Part shown: in pieces, positions 48,723 to 60,952 of the stretch
How positions within the stretch are numbered: the stretch's first letter is position 1
Layout: each line of letters begins with the position of its first letter
Source of the DNA: Austropuccinia psidii
Lineage: Eukaryota; Basidiomycota; Pucciniomycetes; Pucciniales; Sphaerophragmiaceae
Assembly (NCBI GenBank): GCA_023105745.1
Contig: JALGQZ010000009.1
Span: 39,799,359 to 39,863,358 of the forward strand
Length of the DNA stretch: 64,000 bases
Reading direction: 5' to 3'
Made by a program: the position numbers and the translations under genes
The notes under the pieces: model-generated
Database searches by the model: none
What the model saw: the letters and a program-made list of their open reading frames with translations, nothing else
What the model was told of the DNA's origin: nothing

Positions 48723-50709
48723 TGTGAGCCTTTGAGATATGACCACATATCCATAAATGTCACAGCAAAATTTCTGTAATAATTATACTTATAATAATTA
48801 TGTCAAAAATTAGTAAAATACCATAAATAAGTAAAAAATCTAAATTAACTCAGAATCTAATGAATAAACATGTGAAATGAATGACACCATTAGATTCCTC
48901 ATGGTAAAATACACATATGTCATTTTCATGGCATATCTGAAAAGTCAATAATTACTGAAGTATACGTAATGATATCTTAAAAAAGGTACAAAAACTCATT
49001 TATCTCAGAAACCAATGAAACAATATTTAAAATGAATTGTACCATTGGATTCTCCATAAACCTTTACACATAAAACAATTATATAGCTAATCTCCAAAGT
49101 CAATACTTAAGGAATCAAGCTGAATATATGCACTTTTTTGGTCAGCGCATATATTCAACGTTTTTAGCTAATATCTCTTGAGATATACAATATAGAGAGA
49201 TAAACCAAAAATAAAGTCACCATGTAATTACTGTAAAGATACAGATATGAAATTTATTTCACAAGTTATAAACAGGGTTAAAACTTGTAATGAGTTATTG
49301 AATAAAATCAATAGAGCTGTTGACCACTTTGTTGTGAAAGTGGTCCAAGCTTAAAAATAAGTAGACAGTTAGATTCTACTAGTTCATTTGTGAAGAATGA
49401 TCCAATTTGTATTACAATATTCAAGGTATAACCCTTTGAAATCATGGTTTGAAGTTTAAAATATTAAATTTTGACCGAAAAGATGAGTTACAAGGAAAAT
49501 CATCAAAAATAGAGTTTTGATTATGTAATGAAATGCTGTTGGAAGTTTGATAAGGACATGCAGAGCTATCAGAATCCACTCTAAGAATAGGTGTAGCATG
49601 TATAACCTAGAAGGTATTAATGATCAAAGTTTAAGCTTAAATTTGATCATTTATGATCACTGACTGTAATCTTATTTTAAGTTTAACAGTCATATAAGTG
49701 ATAAAACTGATGAATACTATTATATTATGATTAATACTGATAAACTAAACAAAGTTTAGGCTTCTTTCTAGCCTATGATGTCATTAAACGTAGAGCTACA
49801 GTGATAACTCTAAATAATGGTGTAATAATGGGGTAAGATGGTTTTATCATGATGTAATAATAACTAAACCTTAAAATATTGATCACTTCTAGTAGAAAGC
49901 ACAAGTACACGTCTACTAGAAGCCTTCTGGACTCTAGAAGGGAGGTATTTACTATAAATAGAGCTCTTTTTACTCTATTTTCCCCTCAGAAGCTTACAAA
50001 ACACTAAATAATTAAAACAAAAAGGTAATTTCTTTATTCTTTATATATAAAACTCTTATATTATTAAAGATCAAAGCTCATTCTTATCATAATCATCATT
50101 CTTGACGTTATTACTTCAATTATTTAACTGTTTTGTTTAAATTTCTGTTAAAAACCTCAAATCCACATAAAATCAAGATAAATTGTAATTTCTCTTAATT
50201 TTTATTGTAAATACAATATAAATAAGTTTTATTTATATTTTTTTGGCGTAAAATCATTCAAAATTATTATATTAAGTGTTAACAGTAGGTTATTTATTCT
50301 TACTATAATATTTTCTCTCTATTATTACTTTAATAATTCTTTAATAAATATAAATAGTATTTATATTAATTTATAGCTTTAATATTAGTAATATTATTTC
50401 TATTAATTGTTTTTTAATAATAAAAAACAATTTTCTGTGCCTTTATTATTTGTTGGTAACAATAATAAAGTTCTTTTAAATATATGAATTATCTTATATT
50501 AATATATTTATTTATTATATTATTTTTTAAAATATAAATTATATTATTATATTCATTTAATAATATAATTATTTTTATGCCATAATTATAATAACTCTTT
50601 ATTATTATAATTTTTTTTTATCTTATTTATTTTATTTATAAGGACATTCATAGTACAATAAGCAAAATATCAGTGATTTTTACTTATTGTTTCATAGTCA
50701 AACCTTACA
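48723..50709 (-). repeat. Solo LTR of the D-like type, reversed, in the 5' part of element E
   Basis: It starts tgtgagcctttgagata and ends tttcatagtcaaaccttaca, matching reversed D LTR ends. The flanks cctta and ctttc are each one change from ccttc, the base order element B has at this point. Element E sequence resumes on the right (cactgttcctcttcccttttccc). Confidence 0.8.
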
Positions 50710-51416
50710 CTTTCACTGTTCCTCTTCCCTTTTCCCTTCTGCACTTCTGTGTTTGAGGGTACCACTTATGTATTTCCCTGTGACTGCGTCTCAAGTGGTA
50801 TGCAATTTTCTTCCACCAAAACAAAGGATGAGGGCTTATGTCAGTTAAGACTTCTTGTAATGATATTTTCATGTCTAACAATGGCCTCCAGTAAAATATA
50901 TGTCTATATTGTGCCCTTGTATTCTGATGTATAATTCAAATTATAAATTACTTGTCAAAAACACTGTTTTGTGGATGGATTGTCTACTACTGTATCCTAA
51001 TATCTGACAGATTAAGCTGTAATTAACAAGTATAATCATACAAGTGGTTCTTTAATGAAAAATTGAGATTATCAATATACTCAACAATTCCTGTGAAACT
51101 GTAACTCATGGTATGGATGTCTTCTATTTAAGTAAAACAAACATTTAAAGGGGTCTTGGTATTTTGATATCAAAGAAACACCCAATTTGGCCTGTGGTAA
51201 TTAAGTTATTATTAAACCATGTCAAAAATGAAAGACACAGTGGTATAAATTATACACCATTGGAAAAAATAGGAATATATTATATTTGTTAAAGGTACTT
51301 TTATACCAAAAATAGTAATGTTGAAACAAAATATAAGATGAAAATAAGACAGTACTCACTTTTTATGACAAAAGGGTCCAAAAAAAAGTCCAAAAAACAC
51401 AGCCAGGCCCCCAAAT
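50710..51416 (-). other. Element E leader and upstream exon remnant
   Basis: 50710-50818 matches exon 1 of the spliced frame of element B (CIPLETQSQG in the same frame, with no stop where B has TAA). A candidate donor (aaaa/gtgagt, GT at 51359-51358) sits where B has gtaagt. The matching acceptor AG is mutated to GG. The primer binding site is at about 51398-51415. Confidence 0.6.
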
Positions 51417-51917
51417 TTTTGGGCTGAGTCTATTATGGAGTGATAATAAATATATTTACAGCTCTAACTATAGCCCTCCCATGAATTATTAAGGTTAAAA
51501 TGGGTTAAAAATAAAGTATGAGGGACTTACTATAGAGATATAGTGGTGGTGAGGGCTGTTGAAAACCCTTGGTTCAGCTTTATGAATTGGATTATTATTA
51601 TAAATACTACAATATTTAAGATTAGAGGTATAACTGATTATTTTCCAAGAGTATAAGAGTTTTTGACAGTTTCAATATGTAGGAATTTAAGAGAAGAATG
51701 AGGATTCCTCTTTTGGAAAAGAAAGGTCTCTTTTTATATTGAACATGGGTGGAAAGGTCCACTAGACCTGTTCACAAAGGAATAGTGAAGGTTTTTCACT
51801 TCCAAGATCTTTCTTGTGGCTTTTACCATGCCTGTATTACCTGTATTGCGCTCAGATAATGTTTTGAACCACTTCTGGGAAAATACAGGGTGAAAAGTTT
51901 CATTTGGGGACCACACA
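51417..51917 (-). repeat. 5' LTR of element E, cut off by LTR F
   Basis: It follows the element B LTR from tgggctgagtctatta to ggggaccacaca, then stops where LTR F begins with tgtcagggtgac. Confidence 0.85.
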
Positions 51918-52157
51918 TGTCAGGGTGACTCTATGATATAGCTTCAAAATGATAATAGAAACTATAACTCTGAGTGTGACACAAAAATGATGATGATATT
52001 TTAAAGTGAGAATATGAGTAAAAGGGCTATACTAAAATAATTTAGTGATGGTGAGTGCTGCTGATAGCCCTGGGTGCAGTTTTTGTCTGTTGGTTTACAA
52101 TAACAAACCCTACAATAATTAAACTTATAATTATACCTGTTAAATTCTAAGAGTACC

Positions 52158-54345
52158 TGTAAGGTTTATCTATGAAACTCTTGATAATAGTAGCAAAATC
52201 AAGAGTACTATGACTGTCCTCAGTAGAAATATATAATATAACAAAATATTATAACCACAAATTTAAATATGATTATTAAAAATAATTATATAAAAAAATA
52301 AATTTAATTATTATTATAAAAATATAATAATAAAAAATAATAATAATTATAATATATTAGAATTATTCTATTATTGTTATAGTAACTGACAGTTATAACA
52401 ATAAGAAGTGTAAAGCTCTTAATGAGACAATTACACGTGGAAAAAATGAATATTAGCCACTTATAAATAATATAAATATTATTTATAAAAGAATTCAACA
52501 CACACTGTGCAGAAGTAATTGTTATAGAATCAAAATTCTATATAAAAAAACTATTACTAGATTAAAAAAATATAGAAATTTAGAGAAAACTTACTTATAA
52601 TATTTATTTAATAAAACAAGTCAAACAACAAAAGTTATTATATTAAATAATAATTATAAGTTAAAAACACGCCAAGAATCAATAATTTTAAAGATAAAAC
52701 AACATTTTATAATAAAAATTAATATTAAAGAGTTTTTAAGAGAAATTTGTGGATTTTAAAAGATATTTAAGATGATTCATTTTATATAATAAAATATATT
52801 ATTGGTGATTACAACAATAATCTAAATTCTATGATTTCAATTATTTAATTTTAATTAATAAAGAATAAAATAACTTAAGAATTACTTTAATAATAAGATT
52901 TTATACTTAATAAAACTTTACCTGTTTAAATTTCCAATATGATTGGATTGATATTTGATGATGGACAAAAACAGTGATGAAAAGACTCCTTTTATGTCTT
53001 CAAAGCACCTCTCATGACTCATAATGGATCTAGAGGACGTGCTCAGGTCAAAACTGAAAAACCATGCTTAAAAATAAAGTTCTTAACTTAAGGTAACTTA
53101 ATTTTAATTCCAATTTAAAGTTAACAGGGTTATTCTTAACTCCATGTAACTTTGATCCTCATTTAAACTAATTATCTTAAGTTTTTAATATAAATAAACT
53201 TATTTATCTTGAAGTTAATCACATGAACAACTTAAAAATGGAGTTTCAAGCAGAAATCTCTTAAACTCAATTTTTAATTAATTTTTAAAGAAATTATAAT
53301 TTTCTTTGAGCTTTAATTAAAAGAGTAAATTTCCAAGCTAATTACCCAGGAAATTTATTTATAAAAGATACATAAAATTTGATTTAAATCTAGATAATAT
53401 TACATTTTAAGTTGTGTGAAATGTTCAACCAAATCCATTAAGAATTGTATTTTTAATGAATTTGTGAAGTTATTGCTATTTTTCCACGTAAAATAGCAAT
53501 ACACACTAAACCTTAAGTTTTGATAAGGTTTGAATTCTTGTAACCTTAAAGTTTTAAGCTTATTTAAGCTTTTTAAGCTTAATTAAGTTTTGACAGTTCT
53601 TAAAACCTTGAATTCAAGCCTGCATATTGGGATTTACCCTCTGTCAGTTTGAAATGCCTGTCTAATTTGGGATAAAATCAGTTTAAACTTTAAAGTTGGA
53701 TCAAAGTCTAATCTTAAAGTCTAAATAAGGTTGAAAATCCTCCAATACAGGTGGACAACCCTAATTGAATCCTTTCAGATCCAAAAAGTTGGGTACCCCA
53801 GCTCTATTTGGTCTTTTTCCTTTGTCCCACCTTCTTGCATGGATTTTGCCCTTTTATTTATTTAAAGCCATACTATGGCCTTAAACCCTTATGAATTGAG
53901 CTCACCCAGGATTTACATTCTGTATGGCAAATCCTTAACCAATTCAGTAAATATACACCACACCTCAATTTTAATCAAAATTTTGGTAAGCTTCCATAAA
54001 CCTTATGCAACTTTAAATTTAAGCTTATTTAAGCTTGAATTTAACAATTTCAAAAAAATGTTAAAAAAGCTACATTAGTACTTTGAGATTCTTAAATCTT
54101 CTAATAACATAAGAAATAAGTGTTTTTGGGTATAACATCTTATGGATGTACCCTAGGTTATTTTTGGTGTAGAATCCAAAAATGACATAATATTTATAAC
54201 TTTGTTTATCTAAAAAAAAGTTATACTTATTTTTTGTTATTTTTTATTTTAAATTCAATTAAAAAGTCTGTTGAAGACAATTTTAACTGTATATAAAGTT
54301 ATTTTTGGCCTTATGGGTATGTTATACATACCTCACAGGCTCACA
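52158..54345 (-). repeat. 3' LTR of element D
   Basis: It starts tgtaaggtttatctatg and ends cacaggctcaca on the plus strand. It is very AT-rich, with repeated aagctt-type palindromes near 53550-53590. The open frames 52304-52501 and 53875-54078 are low-complexity and not supported. Confidence 0.95.
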
Positions 54346-54369
54346 TTCCCTACCACCAAAAAAAAATTG
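54346..54369 (-). promoter_or_regulatory. Polypurine tract of element D
   Basis: The minus strand reads tttttttttggtggtaggga next to the LTR. Confidence 0.8.
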
Positions 54370-54475
54370 TACCACAATTTTTCTTTTGTAGTATACCCCC
54401 AAGTTATTTGGGGGGGGTATAATCCACTGTCCAACCTCTTTACCTATACTTTTTTAAGTATGTAAAACACACAAT

Positions 54476-57400
54476 TCAAACTTTATTGAGCAAGGATCTC
54501 CTCTCATGTCTGAATCTTCTGAGAAACCTTTGGGAATCAGGTATTTTGCTTTCTACAATCCACTCATCTTCATGTTGTGGATTTTTATACCTGACTAAGT
54601 ATTCTCTTTCATTTTTTCCCCTAAGTCTTCTTTCTTTCACGACTTTTAGTATCTTTTTCTCCTCACTTTGATCTAGTGGGGGTACTTTTAAGGGTGTTTC
54701 ATTTCTCAAAGGAAATAATTCCTTATCACTTGAAGTGTAATGCTTTACTAAACTGACAGGGAAAGTTGGATGTTTTTTTTCTAGTTCTCCTGACAGTTCT
54801 ACTTGTACTGCATTTGTCCCATGAAGGGCTTTAATAATAAATGGTCCTGCAAAGGAATCTTTCAATTTCTTTGGGCCTATAATGTTATTAAAGTTCAAGG
54901 TTGAAGCTAGTATTAAGTCCCCTACTTTGAATTCTGGGGTCTTATGACTTTTATCCCATTTCTGTTTAGCATATTCAGAGGCATCATTCATGCTTTGATT
55001 TGCATGATGTCTCACTTTATCAAGCAATAACTTAAAGCTTGAAGCAGTTTGATGAATATCAATCAGATCTTTTTTCAAAGTATCAATTGGAAGTTTGGGG
55101 TTCCATCCTTTTTCCAACATTGCAGGAGTCTTGCCTGTTGAAGCATGGATGGAAGTCTTGTAGGCTAATTCCAATGCTGGTATAAGAGTACAACAATCAT
55201 AGGTAAAGCCATCAGAATCTTTAAACTTTAAGCCATAAGCACAAAATCTGCTGATCATGTCCTCAAGGGTTTGAATCATTCTTTCTGCCAGTCCATCTGT
55301 TTGCGGATGGTAGGAAGTTGAGAATGATAGTTTTGTACCCAAAAGCTTATGTAAATTAGTCGATAAGGCTGATGTAAATTTTGGGTCTCTGTCACTAATG
55401 ATGTTTTTAAAGAGACCAGTATGGGATATTACTCTATTCCAGAGCAAAAGGGCTGTATCCATAGCTGTGTCATCTTTGTGACATGGTAAAAAGATTGGTG
55501 TTTTGCTATATCTGGCTACAATAACAAGACATTAATTGTAACTTTTATCACCTCCAGGTGGTAAGGCAGTTACCCAATCCATGTGAACCACTTCCCATGG
55601 GGTACTTGGTTCTTGAATATGGATAATTAAACCAAATCTTTTACTAGTAGCTTTATTGGCTTTCTGGCATCTATCACAACTGTGACAGTACTCAATGACA
55701 TCTTTCCTCCAAGATGGCCACCAGGCACATGTCTTAACTCTTTCCATAGTTCTGTCTTCAGACAGATGTCCAGAATATATGTTATCATGGCATTCTAGTA
55801 GTATGGTGTTAATGAACATTCTACTACATAGGACCATGACACATGTGTGTTTAGATCTATGATATAGTATACCATCAAACAAATGGAATCTCCCATTATC
55901 ATGATATGTTTTCCAAATATCATCCAGAGAATTAGCCAAGGCTACATCTTTGCAATCTTTGTCAAGTAGAGCAGTAAGAATATGACAATTCTCATCTTTC
56001 TTAAAGCTTTCTCTAACTTCTTCAAAGAATTCTGTTCCAACATCCGTGGTATTAATTCCTTCAATTGGAATTTGAGGTTCTGCACTTGTAGGAACATAGG
56101 CAGGGTTATCAGGTGTATTTGGTAATGCCCATCTACTTATGCCATCAGCATTCTTATGAATATTTCCAGCTTTATGTACTATGGTCATATTTCCTCTATA
56201 CTCCTGTATAGCAATCTGCCATCTTAACATGTGTCTGTTTGGAGTTTTCATGTTAAGAAGTGATTTTACTGCATTAAAATCAGTAATTACTTCAAACACA
56301 CTATCATCAAGATAGTAATGAAGTTTTTCCAAAACCCAAACAAGGCAAAGGCACTCCATTTGGCTAGCTCCATATGTGGCCTCAGTAGGTTTAATTTGTC
56401 TTGAAATAAAAGAAATTGGACCTTCATAAGGTTTGTCATTGACAATTTGAACCTGATGAAGAGCAGCTCCTAAGCCTTCACCACATGCATCAATATACAG
56501 CTTGAAAGGAAGTTTCCAGTCTGGCATCAATAATAATGGTGCATTGGTCAAGGCATACTTGATTTTCTCATATGCTTGAATCCTCTCCTGCGTCATTTCA
56601 AAAACTGCTTGTTGATCACAAATTCTGTATAATGATCTGGCATGGATAGCAAAATCTTTAAGGTGTTGCCTGTAATAACTGGAAACCCCTAAAAAAGACA
56701 TCATTTCTTTTTTGTTCTGGGGCATTTGTTTCAGTAAAACTGCAGCCACTTTGTTTTTGTCAACACCAAGGCTCAGTCCTGAGACTACATGTCCTAGAGC
56801 TTTCAACTCATGAAACCCAAAATTACATTTTTTAAGAGATATTTTCATGTTCACTTGAAGAATTTTCTTAAGTACTAATGAAAGTCTCTCTAAATGTAAT
56901 TGCCAGGATTCTGAACAAATGATAATGTCATCAATATAAATTATTAACCATCCTTCTGACAATTCATGTGGGAAGATGGTATTCATCATTCTTTGATAAT
57001 GAGACGGTGCATTTTTAATACCCAAAGGCATTCTCAAATACTCATAAATCCCACAATGAGCAATCATTCTCAATAATTTCCTAGCATGAGGTGTCAAAAC
57101 ATTCTGGTGAAAGCCTTTTAGAGCATCCATGGAAGTAATGAATCTTTCTTTGGATAATAGAGTCAAAGTCTCATGAATTCTAGGGACTGTATACCTGTCT
57201 GGGATAGTATAGGTATTCAGTGCTCTAAAATCACCAACCATCCTTGACTTATCATTATGCCAAGTAATGATTACTGGAGTTGTGACTTCCACCTCCTCAT
57301 TGTGTCCAACTTTTCTAAGAACTCCCAGTTTCATTAGTTCATTAATACGATTTTCTAATGCTTCTCTAGCACTAGGGCTAGCTGGGTAAGCTGGTCTTCT

Positions 57401-58108
57401 TAATAGTGGCAGATAAAGCCTTTCCACATTAAGCATAATGTCCACCTCATGGCCTTTTATTGCCCCAAGTGGTTCATTATCTGAAGCAAAGGCTTCCCTG
57501 TATTGAAATAAAATTTCAATAAGCTCTTCCTTCATTTCCAGTGTTAATTCAGGACTAATTTGTGCTTCAATTAATTGACTTGACACAAATGTTTCCTTAT
57601 TAACATTTTTTACTTGTTTAATGACAGTAATTTCTCTTTTTTCTAGAGGAAAAGCAAATTTTTGTCTTTTATTTTCCCCTATAGTGAAATACCTGTCTTT
57701 ATGATTATTAATATCAATACCATAAATATTGAGATAATCATTCCCAAGTATAAAGTGTTGTGAAGTACAATTATTCATAACAACAATTTCAACTTTCAAT
57801 CTTATACTTCCTGCAGGATGAGGAAATATGATTGCTGTGTCAAATATACCCAAGGGGTACATACTTTGGCTAGCACTGCTGAATTTTATACCTTCAATTG
57901 GCATTAATTTGTCTTGCCAATTGGTATAAACCTTGTCAAGATAATCCTTTCCAACACAAGTGCAAAAAGCACCTGAGTCAAGGTGTACCTTGGCTTCTGG
58001 GTTTTTTATCACAATATTAGTGACACAAGATGAACCAGATGTATAACATTTAACTCTGGCAGGTTTGGTTTTTTGCATTTTACCATCTTGCACATGTATG
58101 AGATCCAT
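54476..58108 (-). pseudogene. pol: Element D pol: protease, RT, RNase H, integrase
   Basis: Protease [13 protein letters not shown] lies about 30 residues in. RT has [35 protein letters not shown] and the catalytic [12 protein letters not shown]. RNase H has [14 protein letters not shown] and [17 protein letters not shown]. Integrase has HHCC ([23 protein letters not shown]), [20 protein letters not shown] and [10 protein letters not shown], then a tail ending with [17 protein letters not shown], a chromodomain-like fold remnant. Only one stop (TAA at about 55529) splits it into 858 codons and the 54476-55462 part. All catalytic Asp/Glu I checked are present. IVDR of the family reads VARY just after the stop. 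Confidence 0.95.
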
Positions 58109-58228
58109 ACATTCATCACTATACTGTGGTAAATGAGTGTGTACCTCAGTTACTTCAAAAGAAACATGAATGTTTTCTATACTAAGCTCCTCTGGTACTT
58201 CTTCTTCTTCTGAAGGCTCAGAATCACT

Positions 58229-60243
58229 TTAATGTAAAGATACATCAGTTGTTTCTTTTGTGTCTTCCACTTTTTCAGCATTTATCTCATTGATTCTTTT
58301 CTTCTTTGGGAAAGTGTTTGCTAAATGAGATGTGCTTCCACATTTGTGACATTTCAAAGGAAGTCTGTCTTGTGGCTTATTTGGTTTTGAAATTGGTCTC
58401 CCATTAGTCTTGGTGTCTATTGGGGATTTGGACCAATTTATTCCAATTTTTGTTCTAGTAGTGATGTCCTCCATAGCATTGATATAATATTCTGTAGAGC
58501 AAGGCTCAATAAATCTGCTTCTTATAGAATGCTCAAGGTCACCACCACATTTTCTTAATATCCTTTTATGTACCATTGTTTCAGACATATCAGGATGAAG
58601 GGCAGTTAATCTGTCCTTCTGTTTAAGAAACCAAGACATGGGCCTGTCCCTCTCAATATTAAAAATGGCTTCTTCAAAAGAATTTTACATTCTAAATCTC
58701 CAGGAATCATTAGCTCATTTGGAAACAATTTTTTCTTTCCACCAAGGCCAAGAATATTTACCATGGTCTTGTCTCATTTTGTAATACCATTTCTTTGCTG
58801 ATCTGGTAAATAATTAGTGTAATCTGGCACTTATGTATTCATCTGGTATGTTAAAGTCTTCCTTAAAAATATCAATTGTTTTCATAAATTCCATATGATT
58901 ATATTCTCCTTCACCATTGAAGGTTGGTCATTCCTCTAATTTTGGAGTTCTTTGAAATTGCAAGCAGTTTCCACCTCATTACTTGAAATGGTATGATGTA
59001 AATCATTAAGCACATTTCTGTCAAGAATTGGTGTGGATTTACTTGGCAATTCATTTTTGAGTGATATATTATTAATACGTGATTGAATGTCTTCTTTCAA
59101 TTCAAGTCTTGCTTTATCACTTTTTTCCAATTGTTCTTGGAAAAGAGCTGCATTGTGACCAGTTGAATTTTCCAAGTTTTGAACTTGTAATTTCAATTCT
59201 CTTAACTGTCCAGTTATAAAAGAAATTGAATTGTCATCTGGTTGATTGAGCAAAGTAACTTTAGACTCAATTCCTGCACAAATTTGCGTCAAAGACGCAA
59301 TATTGTCTTCATTAACATTTCTAAGGCCAATAATGGTCTTTTGTTGTTCTTTCACTTGTAATATCTCATTACCCAACTTTTGTTGGATATACTCAAATGT
59401 TTTAAACTTTGTTGTAATTTCTTTATTACAAGATTCAAATTGAGTTACAAGTTTAACAAGATCTATTTCTTTGGGAAAGATTGGCTCAATCTTTCCTCCT
59501 CCTTGTTTTTGAATTCCATCAGAGTTCTTGCCATGTTGAACACATTGTCCATGGCTGTCTTTTTCTTCTTTGGGATTCTGTAATTCTGAGGGTCAGGCTT
59601 GTTCCATTTGGGCTTTGCCTTTCCCTTTGCCTTTTGCTTGCCCTTCTGATTGGTCTTTGGGGCTTGCTTTGCCTTGCTTGGCACTTGTTGAGGCGGGGTT
59701 TTGCTGGTGGATGCTTGGGGAGCTTCCACTGGGCTGTTTTCCTTGCCTTGGGCCAACTTCTTCTTCTGATCTTCTGATAACATGCTTTGGTTTTTCAACC
59801 AAGATTTTATCTGTTGGACTTGTCCTTTGCAAGACATTGGTGTCCAACCCTTCAGAAGATCTTCTGTCTTTTCTGGCCCCATGAATTTCTTCACCTGAAG
59901 ATAAGAGTTCATGGAGCCTATCCAAAGACTTGGGAGAAGATCCCACTCTTGCTGTTTGGCGGCCATAAACCAGTTCTTGTACTGAGACTGGTAAATCTCC
60001 ACTGCTGCCTGTTGGAAATGATTCAGGTCTAACAGCAATAGCAGTTATGTCAGCTTCTGGACTCTCAATAAGAGGTTCAGAGGTGCTGGCTAACCTTTGG
60101 GAACTGGTGGAAGTTCTGGCATCCTCCATTTGTGCCTCTCCTCTGAGCTGAAATTCTTGTCTTTTTTATTTGTGACTGGAATGTCCTGGTCCAGATCCAT
60201 TTGATTGGATGGAGTAATTACTTCCACTTCTAGTAGGAGTCAT
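58229..60243 (-). pseudogene. gag: Element D gag, starting inside a candidate intron
   Basis: The start ATG at 60243 (MTPTRSGSNY) is 14 nt before a 3' splice site. In-frame TAA at 60166 and TGA near 59591 interrupt the polar N-terminal part. A coiled-coil-like part follows (frame 59376-58936), then capsid with at least four stops and a frameshift near 58945 (EYNHMEFMKTIDIF, SWPWWKEKIVSK), then 58639-58229. The knuckle CHKCGSTSHLANTF has Phe for the last Cys. Confidence 0.85.
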
Positions 60244-60407
60244 TGCATGTCAATTTTAAGAAAAAATAGACTAGAATGGATTGAATTCACCTGCTGGACC
60301 TTTAAAGGGTTCTTTGGTTATCAAACCCCTTGGTGCTGGGCTGGTTTGAATTTCAATACTAGACTCTGAGGCTTCAGAGTCTGAAGAGCTGTCTCTGATT
60401 GATGGCA
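59463..60407 (-). pseudogene. Element D overlapping spliced frame (accessory protein, function unknown)
   Basis: Candidate exon 1 is 60407-60291, containing SSSDSEASESSIEIQ and RGLITKEPF. Candidate exon 2 is 60229-59463 in the +1 frame relative to gag. Two stops lie near 60080 and 60050; then 191 codons are open, including EDLLKGWTPMSCK, which matches DLMEITKGWNPTRQ of element B. A Lys-rich tail follows (KGKQKAKGKAKPKW, then DNVFNMARTLMEFKNKEE). The intron 60290-60230 (cag/gtgaat, cctactag) has the same phase as in B. The family is unknown to me. Confidence 0.65.
60230..60290 (-). other. Candidate 61-nt intron that contains the gag ATG of element D
   Basis: It has GT-AG ends with a ttgac branch-like sequence. 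It includes the ATG at 60243. The position, phase and size match the intron at 38452-38519. Confidence 0.6.
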
Positions 60408-60952
60408 CTAGAGGAAAATAAAAATATAAGTTATTTTATCAAAAAATAAAGATAACTTATAAACTCAACTTATTGAATAAAGTTGTGTTAATGTAATTTA
60501 TGGAAAATTACGTCAAAAATAAAGAAAAATGTCTAAAATAAAAGAAAAAATGTTTTTAGTAAAGATTTTTAATTTTTTAATTTTTTATTTGATTTTGTAT
60601 TTTCTGTAAAGAAAAATAATTATGCAATTAACAAGTTTATTAATCAAAATTGTTTTATTATTCACTTTATACTAGAATAACTCAAAGAATAAATTTCAAG
60701 TCTGTGATGTGAAAAAGCCACTAGTTAGACAAAAGAAATTTATTCTAAGTCACTCAATAGTATATTGTTTCAAACAATATTCATAAGCAAAAATAACTTT
60801 ATTAATATTATAAAGATTATTCATAAGGGATAGGTCCCAAAAAAGCCAATATTAAGATAAATATGGCAATTTTACGTCAAAAAACAGTAAAATAAGGTAT
60901 AGAATATGATTTATGTCCAAACATTCATTAAAATCACGGCCAGGCCCCCAAA
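60408..60952 (-). other. Leader of element D with primer binding site
   Basis: It is AT-rich with no supported gene. A splice acceptor (tcctctag) ends at 60408, followed by TG as in element B. The candidate primer binding site is 60935-60952 (minus strand tttgggggcctggccgtg-like). No donor as clear as that of B is seen. Confidence 0.5.

Larger units (their letters stand above)
43788..51917 (-). mobile_element. Element E: truncated relative of element B
   Basis: It holds a 5' LTR part (51417-51917), leader, degenerate gag, protease and RT fingers, parallel to element B. It is broken by solo LTRs at 43806-45545 and 48723-50709, and its own LTR is cut by LTR F. RT palm, RNase H, integrase and 3' LTR are absent. 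Divergence from B is high and stops are frequent. Confidence 0.85.
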
